Assembly (NCBI GenBank): GCA_023146365.1 | Contig: JAGLCE010000066.1 | Span: forward strand, 1-8,967 | Length of the DNA stretch: 8,967 nt | DNA from: Endozoicomonadaceae bacterium | GTDB lineage: Bacteria > Pseudomonadota > Gammaproteobacteria > Pseudomonadales > Endozoicomonadaceae | Direction of reading: 5' to 3' | Part shown: positions 1 through 6,599 of the stretch, piece by piece | How positions within the stretch are numbered: position 1 is the first letter of the stretch | Layout: each line of letters begins with the position of its first letter | Notes under the pieces: generated by a model | What the model was told of the DNA's origin: nothing | The model's input: the letters and a program-made list of their open reading frames with translations, nothing else | Databases searched by the model: none | Translations under genes and position numbers: made by a program

Positions 1-299
1 ATACACCAGAAATCACCATATCTCTCCAGACGATGCACAACATTAATCAACCCAAGTTTGATGTCATTGAGTAGCGACCGAAAACCTGCACGCCCCAAGT
101 GGCTGTCAGAATAGCCTCTGTCCTCATAAATCGTATCAATCAGCCGTCAATCCTTACCAACTTGAGAGCCGATAAATTCCGCACAGGCCATAAATTGCGC
201 ACTGACAAAGTCAAAAGGATCGCGATTATCTTTTCCTACCGACGAGCGAGAATAAATAGCACAGCGTTTTATGGCAGATTGCTCAATATGCTTAGGCAT
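1..299 (-). pseudogene. Serine site-specific recombinase, N-terminal fragment with nonsense codon
   Basis: Reading the minus strand from the ATG at 299 gives the start of a resolvase/invertase catalytic domain. An early beta strand is followed by the YSRSS segment, where the nucleophilic serine is expected, then a conserved-looking Ala/Cys-rich helix (AQFMACAEFI). The frame is stopped by TGA at 147-149, exactly where a Trp is usual in this family (GKD-W-RLI). Past the stop the same frame continues with typical resolvase sequence (IYEDRGYSDSHLGR, then a helix and INVVHRLER) to the window edge. So this is a point-mutated gene whose remainder lies outside the window. The start is 14 bases downstream of the Fic stop codon and on the same strand. 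Large serine recombinases integrate or excise mobile elements, and this one is probably inactive unless TGA is read through. The family call is confident; the subfamily cannot be decided from this fragment. Confidence 0.75.
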
Positions 300-312
300 A
301 ATCAGTGTGAAA

Positions 313-1698
313 TCAGCTCTTAGCAGACTGATGCACCGCCTTCCATGCAGAAAATTCCGACGGTCGCAAACCATAGCGAGCTAACACACCTTCATGCAGT
401 CGTCTCAGCTCTTCAATAATTAACGCTTGTAAATTCTTTTGCACGGCTTCAGGAATTTGCGTTTTAACAACTTGCTGGATAACAGCATATGGGTCTTGTT
501 CAGGACTAGTCACAACGAGGTGAATGGTCTTTTTAATAAAATCTCGCCATGTCAGACGCAATGGGTCAGGTTCTGCTAAATCTTGCTTAATGGCTAAATA
601 CTCTTGCGTGGAACGCTCATAAGCCCACACATAAAGATCCCTCAATAATTCGATCCTCGCCATTTCATAAATACCAAGCGTGGCTCGACTGTAGGCTTGC
701 TCGGGCACGTCGAGAAACGTCAACGGGCACAGGTTGGCGCGAAACAGAGGTAGATTTGCAGCCAAACGGGAGGTTCGCTTATTTATATCGGCAAATGGCT
801 GCAAATATGGCAAATGCACCATCATAAAAAAAGACTGCTCAAAAGCATCACCAATTTGACTGGCTTTATTCAACACTAGCTTCAAAGCATCTTCGATTTG
901 TGCAAATACCGACAATGGTCGGTAAACGCTTTTCCCAATGTCAACAGCGTGCTGGCGAATCCTCCCTTCATCCGCAGGATTTGGCAGCAAGTTTTCTGAC
1001 AGTGCGCTGTGTATATTCATCAGGGTATAGCGATTAAATTCAGCCGTTTCAATATTCTCAACCAACAGCTCGATGGCTGATTTATGATTCAAAATCATTT
1101 GCGTCTCTATCGCGGCTTTACCCTGAGCCGACCTTCCATGCTCAATAAGTTCGCGTGTATCCAAGCGGGAATAGGTATTACCTTCCAAATAGCTTGATGC
1201 CCACGATAGATCAATCAACAGCCGATTTAAAATGGCCCGAGAATATGTGCCGGCCGGTTCCTGGCTATCTGTGGTTTTCCCCATTTTATGCAGCTGGCGA
1301 CGCAAAGACTCTGACAAATACCACGTCTTATTTGGCTGATAGGAATCCAGAAAGTCCAGTTGGTAGCCTACAGGCTTGCGGGCTTCAAGCGGCTGATTAA
1401 TGTAACTTAAAATATCCTGGCTATCTGCAGACACGGGTATGAACACAGGAAATGCATCGCCATCACTCGTTTGAGCATCAGTTTTTTGCGAAATATCAGT
1501 GCCAAAATAGCGTCGCCCTCTGCCATTCCCTCGGGCGATTACTTGTCCATTTTCGACCAGCTTGGCAACTTGCCTCTGAGCTGAACGTCTGGCGATATCA
1601 GGATGCATTGTCATGAGCTCTGCCATCGATACACCATTGGCGGTTGCATTAATGCTATCCAATAATTCAGTGGTAGATGACATAGTTTTCTGGCGCAA
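313..1698 (-). CDS. Fic-family protein with N-terminal winged helix
   Basis: The 461-residue product starts with a winged-helix DNA-binding segment (about residues 1-68; RRSAQRQVAKL recognition helix, then a Gly/Arg-rich wing). An N-terminal Fic region follows, with an inhibitory-type motif S168-xxx-E172-G173, and then the Fic core. Canonical Fic enzymes use HPFx(D/E)GNGRxxR to transfer AMP or another phosphate-containing group to protein hydroxyls. Here the motif at 300-311 reads QPFADINKRTSR, so the catalytic His position is Gln and the second Gly is Lys. From memory, this LPYLQPF..NKR form recurs in a Fic subgroup, so it is probably a family trait rather than damage, but ordinary AMP transfer is doubtful. 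The start is TTG at 1698; an in-frame ATG at 1683 gives a protein five residues shorter and is equally plausible. Neither has a good Shine-Dalgarno. The winged helix together with the repeats just upstream suggests autoregulation. The frame is intact among decayed neighbours. Confidence 0.9.
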   Translation of the reverse strand: MRQKTMSSTTELLDSINATANGVSMAELMTMHPDIARRSAQRQVAKLVENGQVIARGNGRGRRYFGTDISQKTDAQTSDGDAFPVFIPVSADSQDILSYINQPLEARKPVGYQLDFLDSYQPNKTWYLSESLRRQLHKMGKTTDSQEPAGTYSRAILNRLLIDLSWASSYLEGNTYSRLDTRELIEHGRSAQGKAAIETQMILNHKSAIELLVENIETAEFNRYTLMNIHSALSENLLPNPADEGRIRQHAVDIGKSVYRPLSVFAQIEDALKLVLNKASQIGDAFEQSFFMMVHLPYLQPFADINKRTSRLAANLPLFRANLCPLTFLDVPEQAYSRATLGIYEMARIELLRDLYVWAYERSTQEYLAIKQDLAEPDPLRLTWRDFIKKTIHLVVTSPEQDPYAVIQQVVKTQIPEAVQKNLQALIIEELRRLHEGVLARYGLRPSEFSAWKAVHQSAKS

Positions 1699-1775
1699 TT
1701 AAAATGTAGGTTTGGCGCAATTATGGCGCAAACTTAATAATCGCGCCACTATAGACACTTTTTTTGGCGCAATTA
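1691..1775. promoter_or_regulatory. Array of TGGCGCAATTA repeats upstream of the Fic gene (putative operator)
   Basis: Three copies of TGGCGCAATTA lie at 1691-1701, 1713-1723 and 1765-1775. A shorter copy (TGGCGCAAA) is at 1724-1732 and an inverted core (GCGCCA) at 1743-1748. The first three copies along the + strand start 22 and 11 bases apart, which places them on one face of the helix. They lie directly in front of the Fic start, where a promoter should be. A possible -10 (TATAGT on the minus strand, about 1748-1753) sits between copies. The simplest reading is a binding site for the Fic protein's own winged helix or another repressor. The first copy lies between the TTG and the distal promoter side, so it would be transcribed. 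Repeats are seen directly; function is inferred. Confidence 0.6.
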
Positions 1776-2640
1776 AACCGTATTAATTTCTTTTTTACCG
1801 TTCGGCGCTTGGCTCATATGCTCGCTGACGACCAGCATAGTATCGGTATCGACACTGTCCTAGGCGTTATAGCATTGCTCAAATCCGCCACCGGAGACGG
1901 GCATGATTCGAGACTCCTCATCGGTTAAGTTGGCCTGACCCTTGGCTTTGGGTCCGGGCTGTGGCGGTGTGGGCTCCGACCCGCGAGACTTTTGCCCCGC
2001 CTTTTTCTGCGCTTCTCGCTTATCCGTTTTCTGCTGGTACTCAACTTGCTCGCGCTCAAGGCGCTCCTGGGCGCAAGCTTCAATGGTTTCTTTCGCTGCT
2101 GTCAAAACCTTCAAGCGCTCTTCGCGTCGGGCTATCTCCTCGGGAATATTCATGCCTTCGTTCACGGATGCTTGATCGGCTGTTTCAGGCTGTACGGTGA
2201 GAACCTTGACTTCAGCTTTAAGTTGTATTCTCAACCTTTTCAGCGTGGCCGTAAGAGAGCGCCTTGTGCTTGCTGGCATTGGCATTTATCTTAGTGCCAT
2301 CCAAAGAGATTCTACCCAGCTTAAATAGCTTCATCTCACGTGCCAGCATCATTACTTGAACCAACAGATCTTCCAATTGCGGCAGAAAACGACAACGAAA
2401 TGTGGCTAGAGTGTCGTGGTCGGGGTGCGTGTTCGCAGCAAGGTAGCGGAATGCGATGGAATTATAGCTCGCTCGTTCAATTTTACGGCTGGAAAAAACA
2501 CCGGGGGCATAGCCGTAAATAAGCAAGCTCAATAGTGTTTCTGGGTGGTGGGCCTTGGATCCGCTACCACGGGTCTGCTTTGTGATTTCCGTTAGATCAA
2601 ATTGACTGACGACTTTTCTCAAAATACCATTGAACTTAAT
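1773..2640 (-). pseudogene. IS1182-type transposase relic (frameshift, nonsense, truncated at both ends)
   Basis: Minus-strand frames match the DDE transposase of IS1182-like elements from memory. Recognisable segments are a DUF772-like region (LLIYGY, SSRKIERA, RYLAANTHPDHDTLATFR), the first catalytic-Asp segment DGTKINANASKHK, and the linker with NIPEEIARREERL and NLTDEESRIMP. The segment after that, GGGFEQCYNA, precedes a DSVDTD stretch. Four lesions are visible. The start and N-terminal 25 or so residues are missing, with an upstream TGA at 2641-2643. A one-base excess near 2226-2229 moves HAEKVE out of frame with QLKAEV. A TAG at 1860-1862 replaces what is normally Gln. The C-terminal third, with the last catalytic residue, is gone after KKEI, where the frame soon ends at 1773-1775. 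No terminal inverted repeats are recognisable. The element cannot transpose. Its broken end abuts and slightly overlaps the operator-like repeats of the Fic gene. Confidence 0.88.
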
Positions 2641-2824
2641 TCATGAATCAAGACTCCAATTGATAGTTTTGTACAAGCGGAAACTTCATTCTTTGGCTAG
2701 GAAAAAATAAGCGAAATTAGGGGTATTCTTGTAAATGACCTATGAGTGAATTTTGAATAATACCAAAGAGCGAGATAGCTATCATGCAAACCATTATTTT
2801 ATTAAAAAAGAAGATTTTTATATT

Positions 2825-4216
2825 ATGACCCCATCATTATTTGATAATATTTTTAGTTATAATATTGATAACTTAAGAGGCTTACTAGATAACGGAGCTA
2901 ACCCTAATATCCAAAACGCTGAGGGCAATACACCGTTGCATTTGGCCGTTGAGTTTACCGAGAGTAAGCAAAGATCATTCTTTAATGTCGTCAATGTATT
3001 ACTGGATAAGGCAGCTGACACTAATATCCAAAACAGTGAGGGCAATACACCGTTGCATTTGTTGCATTTGGCCACTGAGTTTACCGAGAGTAAGAAAAAA
3101 ACATTATCCTTTGATATCGTCAATGCATTATTGGCTAGGGGAGCTAACCCTAATATCAAAAACGCTGAGGGCAATACACCCTTGCATGTAGCCTCTAGTC
3201 ATGACTCCTTTCAGGTCGTCGATGCATTATTGGCTGAGGGAGCTGACCTTCATCTCCAAAACTTTGAGAAAAATACATCTTTGCATTTGGCCGTTTGTCA
3301 GGGCTTCTTTCAGGTCGTCAAGGTATTACTGGCTAATGGAGCTGCCCCTAATATCCGAAACGGTGATGGCAATATGCCGTTGCATTTAGCCTCTAGTCAT
3401 GACTTCGTTGATATCGTCGATGCATTACTGAATAGTGGGGCTGACCCTAATATCCAAAACGATAAGCAAAGTACACCGTTACATATCTCCGTTAATGATA
3501 TCAACAAGACAGTTCCGCCTTGGAGAATTCGTCACAATTACAGCACGATATTTCTGACTAAGGAATCTAGCTCTTTTGTTCAACATAAAACCGTGTCTGT
3601 AATCTTTTATCATGACGTCACCAATGCATTACTGGTCAAAGGAACCGACCCTAATATACGAAACGGTGAGCAAGATACAGCGTTACACTTGGCAATTACA
3701 CTGGGACATCGTCATGACGTGAATCAATTGATTATCAATGGCGCTAACGTCAATCTCTTTGGAAATGCTAATAGAACACCGTTATATGCTGCAGTTGTGA
3801 GTAAAAATGCCAATATTGTCAATATCTTACTGGCCAATGGAGCTAACCCTGATCTCGGGGACGTTGAGAAAAATACACCGTTACACCTGGCCACTCGTAA
3901 TGACTCCGCAAATATCGTCAAGCACTTACTGATCCATGGAGCGAGCACTACACTTATGGACTCTTCTGGAAAAACAGCTCAGGAGTATGCACAACGAGAC
4001 GTAAGCGTGATCATGTATAATTTCGTCGTGCCTACGCATATCCCTTCACGAAGATTGAATTACTTAGCTCGGGCTAGCATCCGCAATCGGCTAGTCGAGA
4101 ATTTGCCTAGATCGAGGCGACCGTTAACACAAACGATAAATCAATTACCACTGCCGTCATCATTAAAGGCTTATGTCAGTTGCCTGTTTCCTTATTGCGA
4201 AGTCCTCTCGCGTTAG
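2825..4216 (+). CDS. Ankyrin-repeat protein with C-terminal SOCS-box-like motif (ASB-like putative effector)
   Basis: With ATG 2825 as start (AAAGAAGA ten bases upstream) the product has 463 residues; an in-frame TTG at 2753 would add 24. Residues about 7-392 are nine to ten ankyrin repeats with clear NTPLHLA turns, LL.xGA(N/D)PNI(Q/R)N loops and helix pairs. Repeats one and two carry longer helices (EFTESK insertions), and one later repeat has an insertion of about 35 residues. The tail (about 409-454) reads like a eukaryotic SOCS box. A BC-box-type L411-xxx-A415-xxx-I419 with LAR..IR spacing is followed by Cul5-box-like LPLPSSLKAY at 441-450. In animals this tail binds Elongin B/C and Cullin 5, and the ankyrin repeats select the substrate. 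The bacterial protein is therefore inferred to act in the host cell as an E3 substrate receptor. No signal peptide or membrane segment is seen. Ankyrin call very sure; SOCS call fairly sure. Confidence 0.9.
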   Translation: MTPSLFDNIFSYNIDNLRGLLDNGANPNIQNAEGNTPLHLAVEFTESKQRSFFNVVNVLLDKAADTNIQNSEGNTPLHLLHLATEFTESKKKTLSFDIVNALLARGANPNIKNAEGNTPLHVASSHDSFQVVDALLAEGADLHLQNFEKNTSLHLAVCQGFFQVVKVLLANGAAPNIRNGDGNMPLHLASSHDFVDIVDALLNSGADPNIQNDKQSTPLHISVNDINKTVPPWRIRHNYSTIFLTKESSSFVQHKTVSVIFYHDVTNALLVKGTDPNIRNGEQDTALHLAITLGHRHDVNQLIINGANVNLFGNANRTPLYAAVVSKNANIVNILLANGANPDLGDVEKNTPLHLATRNDSANIVKHLLIHGASTTLMDSSGKTAQEYAQRDVSVIMYNFVVPTHIPSRRLNYLARASIRNRLVENLPRSRRPLTQTINQLPLPSSLKAYVSCLFPYCEVLSR

Positions 4217-4277
4217 AATCATTGTTGCATCGCCTAATTAGCAATCCATAAACTGGGACGCAGGCTATTTCGATGAG

Positions 4278-4538
4278 TTGCTTAAGCATCATAAGCACCA
4301 GAAGGGCAGCGTTTCAGCTCCAGTGAGATCGTTTTATTGGAACGGTGTAGGTAATCACCAATCCTACGCGCCGAAAATACTAACCCACAAAGGGATTGAA
4401 TCTAGTATTATTCAGGCAGAGTTAGTTGCTTGTAATGGTTTTCCATATGGTCACCTGGGTTGTTTTGTGAGAACTACAGCCTACGAGCAGCTAGCTCTCC
4501 AATCCACTCCAAGTGTGTCGGTTATTGTGGCCATCTAG
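4278..4538 (+). CDS. Doubtful small ORF in the stretch after the ankyrin gene
   Basis: The 4217-4565 stretch holds no recognisable gene. One frame is open for 86 codons from TTG 4278. It also stays open upstream to about 4239 (WDAGYFDELLKHH) without a start codon. The product resembles no family I know and has no signal peptide or membrane helix. No Shine-Dalgarno precedes the TTG. The openness and the sense-like start WDAGYFDELL suggest the 3' remnant of a lost gene more than a functional small protein. The minus strand of this stretch is full of stops. Confidence 0.2.
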   Translation: MLKHHKHQKGSVSAPVRSFYWNGVGNHQSYAPKILTHKGIESSIIQAELVACNGFPYGHLGCFVRTTAYEQLALQSTPSVSVIVAI

Positions 4539-4565
4539 GGTTTAACAAATTCGGTTGAGAATATC

Positions 4566-4634
4566 ATGTCATCAATAAACTTTTACCTTAATAATAAGTA
4601 CGTTACGTGTTTTTCATGGCCGACTAATTACTGA
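4566..4634 (+). repeat. Short coding-like repeat, copy 1 (22-codon ORF)
   Basis: Bases 4578-4631 match 7089-7142 in the same orientation with four differences in 54. In the frame from ATG 4566 the shared peptide is NFYLNNKYVT-x-FSWPTNY, ending in TGA at 4632-4634. Three of the four differences are silent third-position changes and the fourth swaps Cys for Gly. This pattern is expected of a formerly coding repeat rather than a non-coding site. It is probably a fragment of a gene or mobile element present in several copies. The family is not recognised. Confidence 0.6.
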
Positions 4635-4737
4635 CGGTCACCAAATGCTGGATTAATAAAAAAGGTGGGAGAAGTTACACATTGCAACCATTTTGTTAGT
4701 GACAATTGATTGATTTATCAATACCATCTCTAAAATG

Positions 4738-4786
4738 TTGACTAACTAACATGCCAATAGATATTTACAGTGAAATTACAGTGAAA
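4738..4786 (+). promoter_or_regulatory. Possible sigma70-like promoter with an 11-base tandem repeat
   Basis: TTGACT at 4738-4743 and TATTTA at 4762-4767, 18 bases apart, resemble -35 and -10 boxes. Overlapping the -10 is a perfect tandem repeat of TTACAGTGAAA (4765-4775 and 4776-4786), one helical turn apart, which could be an operator. It lies about 125 bases before the leader ORF at 4913. The AT-rich background makes chance promoter matches common. Confidence 0.3.
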
Positions 4787-4912
4787 AGCTATAAATACTG
4801 TAACCAGCTGTGTAACAACATAAAGCCATTAACGCTTTTAGATGTAATCGGTTTTATTCATCAAAAGCGAAGAGCTGGTGTTTATCACAGATAACTTAGC
4901 AAGGAAAACACC

Positions 4913-5005
4913 ATGTCAATGTTTTATGAGTACATACTCATTGTTCTCATAAAAATATACTGTTACCTATTTGTTAATAAAATGTATGCTGCTCTCAAAA
5001 TGTGA
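4913..5005 (+). CDS. Candidate 30-residue hydrophobic leader peptide
   Basis: ATG 4913 has the best ribosome binding site seen in this window: AAGGAA at 4901-4906 with seven bases between AAGGA and the ATG. The 30-codon product is hydrophobic in its middle (YILIVLIKIY..YLFV) and could span a membrane once. Its TGA stop at 5003-5005 overlaps the GTG at 5002, a possible start of the next gene, in the arrangement ATGTGA. This overlap is typical of translational coupling. The coding sequence contains an inverted repeat (4922-4954). It may be a regulatory leader ORF or a tiny membrane protein; no family is recognised. Confidence 0.4.
   Translation: MSMFYEYILIVLIKIYCYLFVNKMYAALKM
4922..4954. promoter_or_regulatory. 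Nested competing inverted repeats inside the leader ORF
   Basis: TTTTATGAG (4922-4930) is complementary to CTCATAAAA (4946-4954), a 9-base stem. The inner ATGAGTA (4926-4932) pairs with TACTCAT (4935-4941) across a two-base loop. The two stems share bases, so they are mutually exclusive. They could form an RNA switch or mark a protein-binding palindrome. There is no U-tract, so a simple terminator is unlikely. Confidence 0.35.
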
Positions 5006-5016
5006 GATTTTTGATA

Positions 5017-5772
5017 ATGAATAAGCCAGTAATTAATAATCCAATAGGAAGCGTATCAGAATCAGTCTATCTCAAGCATGTACCTGCTGAAGACGAAAAA
5101 CTATCTGATGAGCGCAGTAATAAGTTGCTAAAACGGTTACGCACCGACCATCAAATCTTTACTCCTAATAAGAAATTAATGTTAAATCATTCATTGTTAG
5201 AACGAAAGATGGCAATATCACATTCAGAAACGGTTTTAAATACATTTTCTTTTGATACATTAAGTATTAAAAATACTCATGAAAATCAGGAAGCCCCATC
5301 TGCACATGGTCAAATTGCCGATAAATATTTAGCTAATCCAGTTAAAAGCGCAGATTCTAATTCTAATCAAGTTGCATGCATATCAGGATTAAATATTAAC
5401 AAAGAAAATTTTCGTTTGCCTTTCAAAGCTTATGAGTATTCGAATCAAGAAGAATCAGCCTATCCCAAGCATGTATCTGTTGAAGATGAAAAACCATCTG
5501 ATGAGAGCAGCAATAAGTTGCTAAAACGGTTACGCACCGACCATCAAATTTTTACTCCTAATAAGAAATTAATGTTAAATCATTCATCATTAGAACGAAA
5601 GATGGAAATCTCACATTCAGAAACGGTTTTAAATACATTTTCTTTTGATACATTAAGTATTAAAGATACTCATGGAGATAAGGAAGTCCCATCTGCACAT
5701 GGTCAAATTGCCGATAAAGATTTGACTAAATCAGTTAAAAGCGCAGATTCTAACCCTAATAAAGTTGCATGA
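5017..5772 (+). CDS. Protein of two near-identical 131-residue units, unknown function
   Basis: From ATG 5017 the product has 251 residues; GTG 5002 is an alternative start overlapping the leader ORF. After about 14 residues the protein consists of a unit repeated twice with a period of 131 residues. Each unit has an acidic start (SxYxKHVxxEDEK), a basic segment (NKLLKRLRTDHQIFTPNKK), a hydrophobic-spaced stretch (TVLNTFSFDTLSIK) and a polar end (SAHGQIADK..KSADSN). There is no signal peptide or membrane helix and only one cysteine. I do not recognise the family. The frame ends at TGA 5770-5772, where unit one has TGC. The unit homology continues beyond the stop to about 5840, so the second copy is cut short. 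The gene may be the intact 5' part of a longer, decayed ankyrin gene. Composition is AT-rich like its downstream neighbour. Whether it still makes a working product is uncertain. Confidence 0.6.
   Translation: MNKPVINNPIGSVSESVYLKHVPAEDEKLSDERSNKLLKRLRTDHQIFTPNKKLMLNHSLLERKMAISHSETVLNTFSFDTLSIKNTHENQEAPSAHGQIADKYLANPVKSADSNSNQVACISGLNINKENFRLPFKAYEYSNQEESAYPKHVSVEDEKPSDESSNKLLKRLRTDHQIFTPNKKLMLNHSSLERKMEISHSETVLNTFSFDTLSIKDTHGDKEVPSAHGQIADKDLTKSVKSADSNPNKVA
5059..5451 (+). repeat. 393-base tandem duplication, unit 1
   Basis: This unit begins at GAATCAG 5059 and is repeated directly, without spacer, from 5452. The 393-base period is a whole number of codons (131). Long stretches are identical between the units, for example around the LRTDHQIF coding region, which indicates a recent duplication or gene conversion. 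Confidence 0.9.
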
Positions 5773-5840
5773 AGATCAGCATTAAAGGTTAATAAAGAAA
5801 ATATTCGTTTGCCTTTCAAAGTTTGTGAGTATTAGAATCC
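5452..5840 (+). repeat. 393-base tandem duplication, unit 2
   Basis: Second unit of the tandem duplication. Similarity to unit 1 runs past the stop codon at 5770-5772 through the segment encoding NKENxRLPFK and ends near 5840. Here two in-frame codons of unit 1 (TGC and TCG) have become TGA (5770) and TAG (5833). Confidence 0.88.
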
Positions 5841-6129
5841 AAAATAAATTTATAGGTTAGTCAATCAGGATGCAAATCCTAATGAGAAAGATGAATCAGG
5901 ACAAACATCACTTCATATTATTTGTGACAACATAAAAAATAATAATGGTAATAACATCGCTATTATGTTGGACAAAAGTGTAGACGATGATAATTATTTT
6001 AAGGTTACTTTTGATCCCAAATACATATATGCATCATATCAGTTTAACGAGAGATACTATGTCAACAGAGAAGATGCTGATACTGAACAGAATATTGATT
6101 TATTCTATAAAGTTAACAGGTGTTGTTGA
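5773..6129 (+). pseudogene. Ankyrin-like remnant in frame with the duplicated-unit gene
   Basis: This is the continuation of the 5017 reading frame beyond TGA 5770. It meets TAG 5833-5835 and TAA 5845-5847, then stays open from 5848 to TGA 6127-6129. The open part begins with an ankyrin-type loop and turn (VNQDANPNEKDESGQTSLHIICDN), then goes into low-complexity Asn/Asp-rich and Tyr-rich sequence without a normal second helix. There is no ATG near its start and no ribosome binding site, so it is unlikely to be translated alone. The shared frame suggests one ancestral gene: duplicated units followed by ankyrin repeats. A separate, fused origin cannot be excluded. Confidence 0.6.
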
Positions 6130-6142
6130 TTGCTGATGAGTT

Positions 6143-6391
6143 GTGTCGACAATGAAAAAATGTATTACGGATATAACTATACAGGATAGACAAGGAAGGA
6201 CTCCTCTTCATATAGCCTGCGAGAAAATTAATAGTGAAAGTATTGTATCACTTTTATTGTCATATAAATCGAATGTCAATGTCCAGAATGGTGCTAAAAA
6301 CACGCCAATGCATAATGCTTGCAATACTAAAGTCAACTCTCTCGAAACGAAGACTTCCAAGAAAAACTCAAAAACACCGAGCGGGATTTAA
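6143..6391 (+). pseudogene. Two-repeat ankyrin fragment fused out of frame to helicase sequence
   Basis: From GTG 6143 (or ATG 6152) the frame encodes one good ankyrin repeat (QDRQGRTPLHIACEKINSE..VSLLLSYKSNVNVQN) and the start of a second (GAKNTPMHNACN). At about 6331-6343 the ankyrin similarity stops abruptly, and the last 15 or so codons are helicase DNA read in the wrong frame. It probably belongs with the ankyrin remnant upstream, separated by a frameshift near 6105-6130; just before it the same frame reads LTGVVDC then two stops. A short chimeric protein could be made, but a function is unlikely. Confidence 0.65.
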
Positions 6392-6599
6392 TCATCGTCG
6401 ATGAGGCCTATAAGCTTTCGGCCAGCTACTTCGGCACCAAGATTAATAAAACAAAACGTTTTCATCTGGGCGAATACAACGTCAAAAAACAAATCGATTT
6501 ACCTGAAAACTTCGATGAACTCGATGAAGACCTTAGTGCTGAAGAGCATGAAATCTATGCCGATCAAGTGGTCGACCAGTCGGGAAACCGCTCGGGTAA
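6331..6599 (+). pseudogene. Fragment of a DEAD/SNF2-type helicase (defence or restriction type)
   Basis: Frame one (open from 6331 to 6756, no proper start) encodes SQLSRNEDFQEKLKNTE, then RDLIIVDEAYKLSASYFG and KTKRFHLGEY. This is the Walker B/motif II region of the large SNF2-like helicases found in restriction and DISARM-type defence systems, where the usual text is VDEAHKxSASxFG. The DEAH His is Tyr here. The following LTATPH motif and hundreds of residues are missing; the sequence jumps to a stretch (QIDLPENFDELDEDLSAEE) that may come from elsewhere in the same protein. It is an internally deleted scrap with no start codon, and its base composition is richer in GC than the ankyrin remnant to its left. 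Confidence 0.65.

Noticed and set aside
99..374. Overlapping short ORFs on the plus strand at 99-323 and an extended minus frame at 147-374
   Set aside because: The plus ORF is the shadow of the recombinase fragment; the part of the minus frame above 299 overlaps the Fic gene end and has no resolvase similarity.
1155..1400. 81-codon plus-strand ORF inside the Fic gene
   Set aside because: Antisense shadow of an intact, clearly conserved coding frame; product resembles nothing.
1942..2522. Several plus-strand ORFs across the IS relic
   Set aside because: Shadows of the IS1182-type transposase frames.
2880..3470. Regular near-identical DNA stretches that could suggest a CRISPR or satellite array
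   Set aside because: The period is about 100-130 bases and matches codon-level ankyrin repeats (GGAGCT..CCTAATATCC); no constant short repeat with unique spacers.
2857..3948. Minus-strand and alternative-frame ORFs across the ankyrin gene
   Set aside because: Their internal repetition simply mirrors the ankyrin repeats read in a wrong frame.
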